NCBI GenBank assembly: GCA_009929315.1
Contig: SAAS01000001.1
Location: forward strand, 62,001-126,000
Direction of reading: 5' to 3'
DNA from: Clostridia bacterium
Lineage (GTDB): Bacteria > Bacillota > Clostridia > Oscillospirales > Oscillospiraceae
Length of the DNA stretch: 64,000 nt
Both the position numbers and the translations under genes were made by a program. The notes under the pieces are model-generated. The model ran no database searches, had not been told where the DNA came from, and worked only from the letters and a program-made list of their open reading frames with translations. Below, one piece after another: positions 44,406 to 53,244 of this stretch. Positions within the stretch are counted from its first letter, which is position 1; the number at the start of each line of letters is the position of its first letter.

Positions 44406-45404
44406 TTATTTATCCCATTCCGCGATATAAAGCGGATTTGCAAAGGGACGGCTCATTGCGATTGCGGCAATGTTTCCCATGTTAAGAACAGCTTCGATCT
44501 GTTCCCTGGTGCGATAGCCGCCGACACTTATAACCGGAGCGGAAATTTCCGCGGAAAGCCTCAGTGCTCCCTGAGTAAAGTGCCCCTCCGCGGCGCCCTC
44601 TTCGACCTTTAAAGAGGGTCTGGTTTCTTTGGTAAGCGCGAGGCCGGAGCTGACTTCAATTGCGTCAATACCGCGTGCCGAAAGTTCCCTGCATACCCAG
44701 GTGCTGTCTTCCGGCATAAGACCTTCTTCGCCTATTAAGTCGGAATAGTTGATTTTTATCATAACAGGATAACTTTCGCCGACTAGTTTTCTTATTTCAT
44801 CATAGGCCTCAAAAACGATTCTGGCGCGATTTTCGATTCCGCCACCGTATTCGTCGGAGCGCTTGTTGTAATAGGGGCTTAAAAATTGGCTTAACAGATA
44901 ACCGTGGGCGCAGTGGAGTTGAACGCCGTCCGCTCCCGCGTCCTTGCACAGCTTTGCGGCTTTTCCGAAATCCGCGATTACCCGCGCAATTTGCTCTTTT
45001 GTCATTTCTTTTGCTTCAAAGCCCATGACCGAAAGGATGTCCGAAGGTGCCCAGGGATTTTCACCCTCCTCAAGAACCATGGCGTTTGCTCCGCAGTGGC
45101 TTATTTGCACAACAAGCTTTCCGCCGTTTTCGTGGACTGCCTTCACCATGGCGCACAGATTCTCGAAAAAGCCGTCGATATAGGTTCTGGGCATAAAATC
45201 GGCGGCGCAGGAATTGACGCCGATTCCGAACATGCCGGTTATTATAAGAGCGACGTTTCCCTTTGCAAGAGCAGCGCTGCCCTCTATTAGGTTAGGAAGA
45301 ATAACGCCGTCCGCGCAATCCTTATTTGTCAAAGTCGCGCTTCTGATAATGCGGTTTTTAATCTCAAGATTCCCCAGAGAAACAGGCTCAAAAATTTTTT
45401 TCAT
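44406..45404 (-). CDS. NADH:flavin oxidoreductase, Old Yellow Enzyme family (single FMN barrel)
   Basis: 332 residues, only the FMN TIM barrel. Motifs: FEPVSLGNLEIKNRIIRSA start; QISHCGAN (Gln100, His103); catalytic pair His164 and His167 in VQLHCAHGYLLSQFLSPYYN; YGGGIENRARI; and the phosphate-binding end SVGGYRTREQIEAVL and IAMSRPFANP. Unlike clostridial 2-enoate reductase and bile-acid BaiCD/BaiH proteins, it has no C-terminal [4Fe-4S]/FAD/NAD domains. It may therefore need another electron source or use NAD(P)H directly. It is divergent from the CoA-transferase pair to its right. A role in reducing an enoate made by the dehydratases is inference. Confidence 0.85.
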   Translation of the reverse strand: MKKIFEPVSLGNLEIKNRIIRSATLTNKDCADGVILPNLIEGSAALAKGNVALIITGMFGIGVNSCAADFMPRTYIDGFFENLCAMVKAVHENGGKLVVQISHCGANAMVLEEGENPWAPSDILSVMGFEAKEMTKEQIARVIADFGKAAKLCKDAGADGVQLHCAHGYLLSQFLSPYYNKRSDEYGGGIENRARIVFEAYDEIRKLVGESYPVMIKINYSDLIGEEGLMPEDSTWVCRELSARGIDAIEVSSGLALTKETRPSLKVEEGAAEGHFTQGALRLSAEISAPVISVGGYRTREQIEAVLNMGNIAAIAMSRPFANPLYIAEWDK

Positions 45405-45571
45405 AATAGTTCCCTTTCTGCGAAATATGCGTTATAATGTCAGCTATGTTGTGTTAAAATTTCGGCAATTTCTGACATTACAGACGTCAGTTGCGCCTTA
45501 TCAAGTATAGAATTCGCTGGCGTGTTTGTCAACGAAGTTAATTGTATATTTATTATTATGGAGGAACCCGC

Positions 45572-47065
45572 ATGCTCACAGAGAAAATCTCAGCATCCGT
45601 CAAGGAACGCATACTTCTACCCGAGCTTTTGGACATAGTCATGAGCGCCGAGGAAGCGGCTTCGATGATTAAGTCCGGAATGACCATCTGTACCAGCGGA
45701 TTCGGTACAGGTTATCCGAAGGCGATACCGACGGCCCTCGCGGAATCGAAACACGCCAAGAACCTGACACTGGTTAACGGCGCCGCTCGCGGGGAAAGCC
45801 ATCTGGGCGCTATGTCACACGCAGGAATATTAAAAAACTTCTTCGGCTTCCTGTATAACGAGGGCGCACGCAACGAAGTTAATGCAGGAAGCTTTGAGTT
45901 TTCAGATTTACATCTCGGACAACTGATTTCTAAAATTAAAAACGGCGTTTACGGCAAAGTGGAATATGCGATTATTGAATGCTGCAAAATCAAAGAGGAC
46001 GGAAGCATAGTTCCCACTCTTTCTGCGGGCACAGCCGAGGCTATCGCAGAAGTCGCGGAGAAAATCCTTCTTGAAGTCAATCTCAGCATACCCGCTGAAG
46101 TTGAGGGCTTCCACGATTTCGGTATTGACCCGTTTGCAATAATTAAATCTCCGGCGGACAGACTGGGTGTTCCGTATATAAAGGTTGACACAAGCAAGAT
46201 TGCAGGTATCGTCATCACCGATATTCCGGATACGGACCTGTTTTATCCCGAGATTGCCCCGATATATAACCAGATAGCTGAGCAGGTAGTATCCCTTCTG
46301 GATAAGGAAATCAGCGAGGGTCGCCTGCCGGAACAATTCACGTTCCAGTCCGGAATGGGCGTTGTAGCAAACTGCGTTATGCTCGGTCTTATGAACAAGG
46401 GCTATAAGGGACTAAAAATGTACACCGAGGTTCTCTCGGACCAGGCTCTTTACGCGATTAAGGAGGGCATTATTTCTGAAGCGACCACAACAACGCTTGA
46501 TATAACCCCGCTTTTCTTTGACGACGTGTTTGATAATCTTGAATTTTATAAAAAGCGCCTTGTGCTTCGTCCTCTCAACATTACAAACGGAGCAACACAG
46601 ATTATTTCCAATGAGCTGGTTTCCATGAATACCGCTTGGGAGGTTGACATTTACGGAAACGTCAACTCCTCTCATGCCATGGGTACCCAGATGATTAACG
46701 GGCTCGGCGGCTCAAATGATTACAGCCGCAACTCTAAAATATCAATCTTTACAACACCCTCAACAGCGAAGCGGGGCTTAATTTCCTGCATAGTTCCCAT
46801 GGTTCCCCACGTTGACTCAACCGAGCACGACGTTGACGTCATCGCCACCGAATGGGGCTATGCCGACCTTCGCGGAAAATCACCGAAGGAGCGTGCGATG
46901 ACAATTATCGATAACTGCGCGCATCCCGATTACAGAGCGGCTCTGCATGAGTATTTTGACAACGCAGTTTCGCTCTGCGGACCCTGCCAGACGCCTCACG
47001 ATCTTTCCAAAGCGCTTTCGTGGCATCAGAAATTCCTTGAAACAGGCTCTATGAAGCAGGATTAA
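45572..47065 (+). CDS. Acetyl-CoA hydrolase/transferase, Cat1/ScpC-like (3)
   Basis: 497 residues from the ATG after GGAGG; ten in-frame codons upstream are leader. Longer than the other CoA transferases and of the succinyl/propionyl/acetate type: GFGTGYPKAIPTAL, Glu286 in LKMYTEVLSD as the predicted catalytic glutamate, GLGGSNDYSRNSKISIF, and the signature PHVDSTEHDVDVIATEWGY followed by ADLRGKSPKERA, then NCAHPDYR. Tandem with a close paralogue 42 bases downstream and divergent from the OYE gene. Probably exchanges CoA between acetyl-CoA or another acyl-CoA and a short acid. Confidence 0.88.
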   Translation: MLTEKISASVKERILLPELLDIVMSAEEAASMIKSGMTICTSGFGTGYPKAIPTALAESKHAKNLTLVNGAARGESHLGAMSHAGILKNFFGFLYNEGARNEVNAGSFEFSDLHLGQLISKIKNGVYGKVEYAIIECCKIKEDGSIVPTLSAGTAEAIAEVAEKILLEVNLSIPAEVEGFHDFGIDPFAIIKSPADRLGVPYIKVDTSKIAGIVITDIPDTDLFYPEIAPIYNQIAEQVVSLLDKEISEGRLPEQFTFQSGMGVVANCVMLGLMNKGYKGLKMYTEVLSDQALYAIKEGIISEATTTTLDITPLFFDDVFDNLEFYKKRLVLRPLNITNGATQIISNELVSMNTAWEVDIYGNVNSSHAMGTQMINGLGGSNDYSRNSKISIFTTPSTAKRGLISCIVPMVPHVDSTEHDVDVIATEWGYADLRGKSPKERAMTIIDNCAHPDYRAALHEYFDNAVSLCGPCQTPHDLSKALSWHQKFLETGSMKQD

Positions 47066-47106
47066 GTGAAGCTATAATAAAACAATACGAAATCTCGGGT
47101 GATACA

Positions 47107-48564
47107 ATGCACAGTAACAGAATTATGTGTCCGAAGCTCTCCGAGCGGATAATGAGCGCATCGGAGGCTGCGGCTTTTATAAGCTCCGGCATGATTATCG
47201 GAATGAGCGGCTTCAGCACGGGAGCGCCGAAGGCGATTCCCGCTGAAATGGTTAAGCATGCCGACAATCTGACGATTATTCAGGGAGCGGGGCTTGGCGG
47301 TCTGGACAAGCTTGCCGCCTCCGGCTCTGTTTCACGTTACACCGCTTTTCAGTGGAGCCGTGAACTGCGTTCTGAAATAAACGGCGGAAAAATCGCTTTT
47401 TCGGATATTCACTTAGGTCAGCTTCCGGATAAGCTGCGCCGCGGCACCTTCGGAAAACCTGATATTGCCATTATCGAGTGCTCAAAAATCAACGAGGACG
47501 GAGGAATCGTTCCGTCTCTCTCGGTTGGAATCTCAAATGCACTTATAGAATGCGCCGACAAGGTTCTTTTGGAAGTGAACCTTGCCGTTCCCTCCGAAAT
47601 TGAGGGGCTGCACGATATTTGCCCAAACGGGCATAAACCGCTCCGCGGAGTTTTGGAGAGAACCGGAGAACCAGTGTATCGCTGCGACCCGAATAAAATT
47701 ATCGGCATCGTTATTACAAACGAAGAGGAACCGAAAATAGGCTTTCGGGACACAAACGAGGTTTACTCGGATATAGCGAGGCAGGTTCTTCGACTTTTGG
47801 ACAAGGAAATCGCCGAAAACAGACTGCCGCGTGATTTTGCGCTTCAGGCGGGGGTCGGCGGAGTAGCCAATGCCGTGCTTTTGGGGCTGAGCGAGGGCGG
47901 ATACAAGGGACTTAAAATGTTCACCGAGGTTTTGGCGGACAGCGCTCTTGGCTTCATTAAAAGCGGCGTCATCACCGAAGCCTCAACGACGACGCTCGAT
48001 TTGTCCCCTGTTGGGCTTGAAGCTTTTTTCAGCGACCTTGATTTTTACAAGGACCACATTGTCCTGCGGCCGCTCGAAATTTCAAACGGCGTTACGCAGA
48101 TTACCGCGATGGAACCTGTGGCTATGAACACGGCGCTTGAAGTCGATATTTACGGCAACGTCAATTCAACGCACGCTATGGGTACGAAAATGCTAAACGG
48201 TCTGGGCGGCTCCAATGATTTTTGCAGAAGCGCGAAGATTTCAGTTTTCATTACACCTTCGACCGCAAAAAACGGCGACATTTCAAGCATAGTGCCGATG
48301 GTTACCCATGTTGACAGTACCGAGCACGATGTCGATATTATCGCAACAGAATACGGCTATGCCGACCTTAGAGGAAAATCTCCGAAGGAGCGGGCCTTGG
48401 AGATCATCGAAAACTGCGCGCATCCCGATTACAGAGCGGCTCTGCGTGAGTATTATGACGGAGCTGTTGCCCTCTGCGGATCCTGCCAGACACCTCACGA
48501 TCTTTCAAAATCACTTTCGTGGCATCAAAGGTTCCTTGAAAAAGGCACAATGAAGCAAAGCTGA
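47107..48564 (+). CDS. Acetyl-CoA hydrolase/transferase, Cat1/ScpC-like (4)
   Basis: 485 residues. Paralogue of the preceding gene: GFSTGAPKAIPAEM, Glu274 in LKMFTEVLADSAL, GLGGSNDFCRSAKISVF, THVDSTEHDVDIIATEYGY then ADLRGKSPKERALEI, NCAHPDYRAALREYYD. It has a short insertion around residues 170-195 (DICPNGHKPLRGVLERTGEP) absent or different in its twin. The ribosome site is weak (GGGTGA), consistent with coupled translation after gene 3. Followed by a strong terminator, so 3 and 4 form one operon. Two paralogues in tandem may form a heteromeric enzyme or have separate substrates. Confidence 0.87.
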   Translation: MHSNRIMCPKLSERIMSASEAAAFISSGMIIGMSGFSTGAPKAIPAEMVKHADNLTIIQGAGLGGLDKLAASGSVSRYTAFQWSRELRSEINGGKIAFSDIHLGQLPDKLRRGTFGKPDIAIIECSKINEDGGIVPSLSVGISNALIECADKVLLEVNLAVPSEIEGLHDICPNGHKPLRGVLERTGEPVYRCDPNKIIGIVITNEEEPKIGFRDTNEVYSDIARQVLRLLDKEIAENRLPRDFALQAGVGGVANAVLLGLSEGGYKGLKMFTEVLADSALGFIKSGVITEASTTTLDLSPVGLEAFFSDLDFYKDHIVLRPLEISNGVTQITAMEPVAMNTALEVDIYGNVNSTHAMGTKMLNGLGGSNDFCRSAKISVFITPSTAKNGDISSIVPMVTHVDSTEHDVDIIATEYGYADLRGKSPKERALEIIENCAHPDYRAALREYYDGAVALCGSCQTPHDLSKSLSWHQRFLEKGTMKQS

Positions 48565-48578
48565 GATAAAAAAACTAT

Positions 48579-48615
48579 AAAACCGCACCATCGTTGAGAT
48601 GGTGCGGTTTTTTGA
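48579..48615 (+). terminator. Terminator of the CoA transferase 3-4 operon
   Basis: Perfect 14-base stem AAAACCGCACCATC / GATGGTGCGGTTTT with GTTGA loop and T-run; A-run on the left also permits use by the minus strand. Confidence 0.88.
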
Positions 48616-48686
48616 ATTAATAATACAAATGCCTAAATATTTGGAAGGAATATATCCTAACAAGACAATAAATGGAAAATTATTCC

Positions 48687-50018
48687 TTAACCGCAAGTCA
48701 GAGGATTCTTCATTTGAGCTCTTTGAACGTCGTCCTTGGTAATCATCTCCCGACCTCTCAAAAAGCGCTTGAGAGCCTGAGGAACAACTATGGAGCCGTC
48801 CGCCTGCTGGTACTGCTCAACGATCGCGGGCATGATTCTGCTTGTTGCAAGACCCGAGCCGTTAAGTGTGTGGCAGTATTCAATTTTTCCTGTTTCTTCG
48901 CGGCGGAAGCGGATTTGTCCGCGGCGCGCCTGATAGTCACGGGCGTTGCTGACGGAGGAAACTTCCTTGTAACCGCCCATAGAAGGAATATATACCTCAA
49001 TATCGTAGGTTCTTGACATGGAAGCTGAGCAGTCGCCCGCGGCGAGCTTAACAGTGCGGAACTTCAGACCAAGATTCTTTACGAGCATTTCTGCCTTCGT
49101 TACAAGTTCTTCAAAGGCCTCGTCGGACTGCTCAGGCTTGGTGACCTGGAACATCTCGACCTTGTTGAACTGATGCCCTCTGATCATTCCGCGCTCTTCG
49201 GAGCGGTATGATCCTGCCTCGCGGCGGAAACAGGGCGTATAGGAGAAATATTTTCTGGGTAAGTCCTCCTCGGAAAGAATCTCGTCCCTATGCAGGCTGA
49301 CAAGCGCGGTTTCGGCTGTTGGGAGCAAAAAGCGGCGCTGCTCCTCTGTTTCGGCCTCAACCCAGTAAACCTCGTCCTTAAACTTGGGGAATTGACCCGC
49401 GGCGAGGCCGCACTCGTAGTTGAGCATGTGAGGAACCATAATCATCTCGTAGCCCTCAAGCTGATGGGTTTCTATGAAATAGTTGAGCAGAGCCCATTCA
49501 AGACGGGCGCCCATTCCGCGGTAAAGCCAATAACCGTTGCCGGAAAGCTTTGTCCCGCGCGGATAATCAATCAAACCCAATTCAGTGCAGATGTCAACAT
49601 GGTTTTTCGGCTCAAAATCCATCGTTCTGACGGAACCGAAAAAGCGAAGAGGCGCGTTGTTCTCTTTTCCGCCGATCTTCAGGTCAGGATCGGGAAGATT
49701 CGGCAGTGAAAGCATAAGCTCAGTGTACTCATCTTCAATCAGCTTGAGCTCGTTGTCAAGAAGTTTAATCTCCTCCTTGAGCGTGTTCATGCGATTTATT
49801 ATCTCTGTTGTATCCTCTCCGGCTTTTTTAAGCTGCGGAATCTCCTTGGAGACCTTATTTTGCTCACTTTTTGCTGTTTCGGTTTTGAGAATCAGCTCAC
49901 GGCGCTGCCCGTCAAGCACAAGGATTCTGTCGATCGCGGCGTCGCAGTCGCAGAGCTTACCCTTAAGGCGAGTCTTAACATCTTCAGGGTTTTCACGAAT
50001 AATCTTTATGTCCAGCAT
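48687..50018 (-). CDS. serS: Seryl-tRNA synthetase
   Basis: 443 residues. N-terminal two-helix coiled-coil arm at about 30-105; class II motif 2 in FRREAGSYRSEERGMIRGHQF-type sequence (FRREAGSYRSEERGMIRGHQ seen); motif 3 CHTLNGSGLATSRIMPAIVE with the conserved Gly and Arg. The TAE loop reads TAETALVSLHRDEIL, where most bacterial SerRS have TAEVPLTNLHRDEIL, and the protein is about 18 residues longer than usual. No T-box leader is visible in the short upstream gap. Confidence 0.95.
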   Translation of the reverse strand: MLDIKIIRENPEDVKTRLKGKLCDCDAAIDRILVLDGQRRELILKTETAKSEQNKVSKEIPQLKKAGEDTTEIINRMNTLKEEIKLLDNELKLIEDEYTELMLSLPNLPDPDLKIGGKENNAPLRFFGSVRTMDFEPKNHVDICTELGLIDYPRGTKLSGNGYWLYRGMGARLEWALLNYFIETHQLEGYEMIMVPHMLNYECGLAAGQFPKFKDEVYWVEAETEEQRRFLLPTAETALVSLHRDEILSEEDLPRKYFSYTPCFRREAGSYRSEERGMIRGHQFNKVEMFQVTKPEQSDEAFEELVTKAEMLVKNLGLKFRTVKLAAGDCSASMSRTYDIEVYIPSMGGYKEVSSVSNARDYQARRGQIRFRREETGKIEYCHTLNGSGLATSRIMPAIVEQYQQADGSIVVPQALKRFLRGREMITKDDVQRAQMKNPLTCG

Positions 50019-50078
50019 TTTTATTGCTCCTTTAATTAAATGTATATTACCGTTTATGTCTGTTTTACCTTGCCTTTT

Positions 50079-50264
50079 TTATAGCTCTGCCTCAAAGCTC
50101 TGACTGATAAAGCTCGACGGGACAAATAAGTTAAGCTCCTGGTTGTTTCTCAATTGAACCAAATATGAGAGAACTACGAGCACAACAACCGTAATAAAGA
50201 GACCGATTAAGTAGGGCATCAGCGGATAAGACGTCTTTTTTCGGTTGTTTTCAATCTTTTTCAC
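50079..50264 (-). CDS. Small single-pass membrane protein in the parAB operon
   Basis: 61 residues. The GTG start overlaps the parB stop (GTGA) and is preceded by AAGGAGG, so it is a real, coupled gene. Basic N-terminus (KKIENNRKKTS), one membrane helix at about 17-39 (YLIGLFITVVVLVVLSYLV), and a short polar tail. I do not recognise a family. Context suggests a link to chromosome segregation or membrane anchoring, but there is no direct evidence. Confidence 0.7.
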   Translation of the reverse strand: MKKIENNRKKTSYPLMPYLIGLFITVVVLVVLSYLVQLRNNQELNLFVPSSFISQSFEAEL

Positions 50265-51163
50265 TGCTCCAACCCTCCTTTGGCACTTCCGAATTTGAGC
50301 AGAGCGTCGATTAAGGCTTCCCTGTCGTCACTACCATAATATTCCAATTCTATCGTGCCTCTTTTTAGGCTGTCCTTTATCATTACCTTCCTGCCGAGCG
50401 CAATTTCGAGCTGTCTTTCGGTGTCGGCCAGGTAATTTATTTTTAAGTCGCTATCAGTTTTGGACTGCTTTTCATTCTTTGCCGATATTGAAGCGGCTTT
50501 TGCCGCAAGATTCTCAGTTTGACGAACCGAAAGGCTCTCGGTGACGACTTTGGTAGCCAGCCTTAGCTGTTCAGCTTCGGATTTAACCGAAAGAAGCGCT
50601 CTTGCGTGTCCCGCGGAAATGTCGCCGTCCTCAACCATTGCCATAACCGGGGGCGTGAGATTGAGAAGCCGCAGGGAGTTTGCAATTGCGGAACGTGATT
50701 TTCCGATACTGTGAGAGGCGTCCTCCTGGGTCATTCCGTATTCTTCTATAAGAGTGCGGTAGCCTTTTGCCTCCTCAATTGCGTTTAAATCCTCTCTCTG
50801 GAGGTTTTCAACCAGAGCAAGTTCCATCGCGCGTTTGTCGTCCGCCTCAATCACCCTTACGGGGACTTCTCGCAGTCCGATTATTCTCGCTGCCCTCCAG
50901 CGGCGCTCGCCCGCAACAATCTGGTAATAGCCTGAATCAAGCTTTCTTACCGTTATCGGCTGAATCATACCAAATTGACGAATTGACTCGGCCAGTTCCT
51001 CCAAAGCCTCTGCGTCGAACACGTTTCTCGGCTGATCGGCTCGGGGTTCTACCCTTTCAATGGGTAAATTAAGAGCCCCGCTGAGGTCGTTTTCGTATGA
51101 ATCTTCTCCGAATAGAGCTCCGAGACCCGTACCTAGACCTCTTTTATGTGTTTTTTCGGTCAT
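50261..51163 (-). CDS. parB: Chromosome-partitioning protein ParB (Spo0J)
   Basis: 300 residues. N-terminal KRGLGTGLGALFG (ParA-stimulating region). CTP-binding ParB domain from VEPRADQPRNVFD through IRQFGMIQPITVRK and GERRWRAA (GxxRRxRA). Helix-turn-helix for parS at TQEDASHSIGKSRSAIANSL, and a C-terminal dimerisation segment. TTTAGGAGG precedes the ATG. It follows parA and probably binds the two parS sites less than 1.1 kb away. Confidence 0.95.
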   Translation of the reverse strand: MTEKTHKRGLGTGLGALFGEDSYENDLSGALNLPIERVEPRADQPRNVFDAEALEELAESIRQFGMIQPITVRKLDSGYYQIVAGERRWRAARIIGLREVPVRVIEADDKRAMELALVENLQREDLNAIEEAKGYRTLIEEYGMTQEDASHSIGKSRSAIANSLRLLNLTPPVMAMVEDGDISAGHARALLSVKSEAEQLRLATKVVTESLSVRQTENLAAKAASISAKNEKQSKTDSDLKINYLADTERQLEIALGRKVMIKDSLKRGTIELEYYGSDDREALIDALLKFGSAKGGLEQ

Positions 51164-51204
51164 AAAGACCTCCTAAATGTAAAATTCTTACTTTATAATG
51201 CTTA

Positions 51205-51984
51205 TTACCAGAAAAACTTGGGCTGTTTTTCACCCTGAGCCGCGAGAAACTCGCTGGCAAGCTTTAAATATGCCTTACTGCCCTTTGATGATTTATCATA
51301 AGCTATAACCGGCTTTCCGTGGCTGGGAGCCTCGCTTATTCTTACATTTCTGGGAATTCTCGTATTATAGACCTTGTTGCCAAAAAACTTGCTGATTTCT
51401 TCTTCAACCTCAAGAGCAAGTTTTGTGCGCGGGTCATACATAGTGAGCACGAAACCCTCAAACTTTAAGTCGGGATTGAGCCGTTTATTCACTGTTTTAA
51501 CTGTGTTGACAAGGTCTGTTAAGCCTTCAAGAGCAAAATATTCACTTTGAACAGGCACAATAACGCTGTCTGAAGCGCAAAGAGCATTTAAAGTGAGCAG
51601 TTCCAGCGAAGGAGGACAATCAATAAATATATAATCATACTTATCCTTCAGCGGTGCAAGCGCATTTTTTAAAACGAACTCGCGCTCCTGTGCACCAACA
51701 AGCTCAATCAGCGCACCCGTAAGCTCCCTGTTAGCGGGGATGATAGCGCCAAATTTAGTTTTAACGACGGCGTTTTCGGCATTCTCGCCATTCATTATAA
51801 CATCATAGGTGTTTGGGCTTGTCGCCTTGTCAACTCCGAAGCCGGAGGTGCTGTTTCCCTGCGGGTCGCAGTCGCATAAAAGAACCTTTTTACCCCTGAG
51901 ATGAAGCGCGCAGGAAAGATTAATGCAGGTCGTTGTCTTTCCGACTCCGCCTTTTTGATTAACAATAGCTATAATTTTGCCCAT
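51205..51984 (-). CDS. parA: Chromosome-partitioning ATPase ParA (Soj)
   Basis: 259 residues. Deviant Walker A VNQKGGVGKTTTCINLS (residues 8-24), Walker A' DCDPQGNSTSG, Walker B YIFIDCPPSLELLTLNAL, and the DNA-binding basic C-terminus. Chromosomal Soj type by length and by adjacency to parB and parS. Good promoter upstream at 52025-52053. Confidence 0.96.
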   Translation of the reverse strand: MGKIIAIVNQKGGVGKTTTCINLSCALHLRGKKVLLCDCDPQGNSTSGFGVDKATSPNTYDVIMNGENAENAVVKTKFGAIIPANRELTGALIELVGAQEREFVLKNALAPLKDKYDYIFIDCPPSLELLTLNALCASDSVIVPVQSEYFALEGLTDLVNTVKTVNKRLNPDLKFEGFVLTMYDPRTKLALEVEEEISKFFGNKVYNTRIPRNVRISEAPSHGKPVIAYDKSSKGSKAYLKLASEFLAAQGEKQPKFFW

Positions 51985-52024
51985 ATTTGTTCTCCCCGAT
52001 GCGCTTTGTCTTTTTTGCCTCCTA

Positions 52025-52053
52025 ATTATAGCAGTATAAAATTACGTTTTCAA
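52025..52053 (-). promoter_or_regulatory. parA promoter
   Basis: Minus strand TTGAAA (52048-52053), 17-base spacer, TATAAT (52025-52030). Confidence 0.75.
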
Positions 52054-52102
52054 TATTTATTATCATTTTGTGCGAATTTTATGTAAACGGCTTTGTAAAT
52101 GA

Positions 52103-52118
52103 TGTTTCACGTGAAACA
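52103..52118. promoter_or_regulatory. parS site 1
   Basis: Perfect 16-base palindrome TGTTTCACGTGAAACA, the Firmicutes parS consensus to which ParB binds. It lies 50 bases upstream of the parA -35 box. Confidence 0.95.
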
Positions 52119-52145
52119 TTTTGGTCGTTATACCACAAATCTCAT

Positions 52146-52161
52146 TGTTTCACGTGAAACA
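52146..52161. promoter_or_regulatory. parS site 2
   Basis: Second identical TGTTTCACGTGAAACA palindrome, 43 bases from the first (centre to centre), just past the gpr stop codon. Confidence 0.95.
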
Positions 52162-52171
52162 TTAGATACGA

Positions 52172-53062
52172 TCAGCCAATAAGCATATCAATATCCTCGA
52201 CGCTAAGCCCTGTGTGAAGGGCGAGATTGATAGAATACGCAATAATTCGGCTTGCACACGCTACTTCGCTGTCAATATTTCGCGGGGTTACTATCATCTC
52301 GTTAGAATCAGCAGCGTTTTCAGAAAGCTTCGCGTCGCCCATGTCCGCGAGCAGACTTCGTATATCGACAACAGTCGGCACGCCGATGGCAATTACAGGA
52401 ATCCCGATCACTTGCCTGTTTATCGCGCTTCGGCTGTTGCCGACACCGGAGCCGGGCGTAATCCCCGTGTCGGTAATCTGTATGGTTCTGCAAAGCCTGT
52501 CAAGCTCTCTGGCTGCAAGAGCATCAACAGCGATAACTCTTTGCGGCTTGAGATTGTCACAAACCCATTTAATATAATCTGCGCTCTCGATTCCGCTTGT
52601 TCCGAGTACTCCCGGGCTTATGGCGGCTACCGGAGATAAGAATTTGAAATCAGTCGGTGCGTGCTCCTTGAGATGCCGTGTTACGAGGACTGATTCAAGA
52701 CAAAGCGGCCCGATTGCGTCGGGAGTAATGTCTCTGTTGCCAAGCCCAACAACGAGTGAACATCCATCACTTTCGTTTTCACCGAGCAACTGTCTGATAA
52801 GTTCTGATATACTGCTTACAGTATCTGTGAAGGTTTCGCCTTCGCGGCGCAGAACAGAAGAAATTTCTGCGGTATAATATGTTCCTATTGGTTTGCCAAG
52901 AGCGGCTTGTCCGTTTTCGCTCAAAATTGACAATTTATGGTAAATAATACCGCGAGCCTCTGCATCCTCATATTCAACTCCGTCAATGGCGCCCGGTTTG
53001 GTCTCCAGGTGAAGTTCGCGCGCTTCGGCTGCAAGGTCGGTTCGCTGTGCAAATTCCGGCAT
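52172..53062 (-). CDS. gpr: GPR spore germination protease
   Basis: 296 residues. Aspartic-type protease A25 that degrades small acid-soluble spore proteins on germination. Starts with FAQRTDLAAEA, the region of the autoprocessed propeptide; then VVGLGNRDITPDAIGPL, SPGVLGTSGIES, IAVDALAARELDRLCRTIQI, the DTGITPGSGVGNSR loop and VVDIRSLLADM. Shows that the organism has sporulation genes. Weak AAAGGG ribosome site. The product is somewhat shorter than the Bacillus protein (about 370 residues), as in other Clostridia. Confidence 0.92.
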   Translation of the reverse strand: MPEFAQRTDLAAEARELHLETKPGAIDGVEYEDAEARGIIYHKLSILSENGQAALGKPIGTYYTAEISSVLRREGETFTDTVSSISELIRQLLGENESDGCSLVVGLGNRDITPDAIGPLCLESVLVTRHLKEHAPTDFKFLSPVAAISPGVLGTSGIESADYIKWVCDNLKPQRVIAVDALAARELDRLCRTIQITDTGITPGSGVGNSRSAINRQVIGIPVIAIGVPTVVDIRSLLADMGDAKLSENAADSNEMIVTPRNIDSEVACASRIIAYSINLALHTGLSVEDIDMLIG

Positions 53063-53159
53063 ATATTACACCCTTTCAAACTATATTTTGTGGTTATTTT
53101 TTGCAACTGACTGAAACTTATACAATAGAAAATAAATAAAAAAAAAGAAAAAATATAGC

Positions 53160-53188
53160 TTGCAATATAGGCGTTATAGTGGTAAAAT
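53160..53188 (+). promoter_or_regulatory. rpsT promoter
   Basis: TTGCAA (53160-53165), 17-base spacer, TAAAAT (53183-53188), about 55 bases before the start codon. Confidence 0.65.
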
Positions 53189-53244
53189 TAACATCCGCGG
53201 AACGTAATTTGTGACGCAACTATTATAGGAGGAGGTGGCAACTA

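Noticed and set aside
45526..45545. Rex-like site (TTGTCAA-CGAAG-TTAATTG) before CoA transferase 3
   Set aside because: The spacer is five bases where Rex needs four, and both half-sites have mismatches; not strong enough to call.
48687..50018. Possibility that serS is a non-canonical paralogue such as an antibiotic-linked SerRS
   Set aside because: The TAE loop variation and slight extra length were noted, but motifs 2 and 3 and the coiled-coil arm are complete and no biosynthetic cluster is adjacent, so housekeeping SerRS is preferred.
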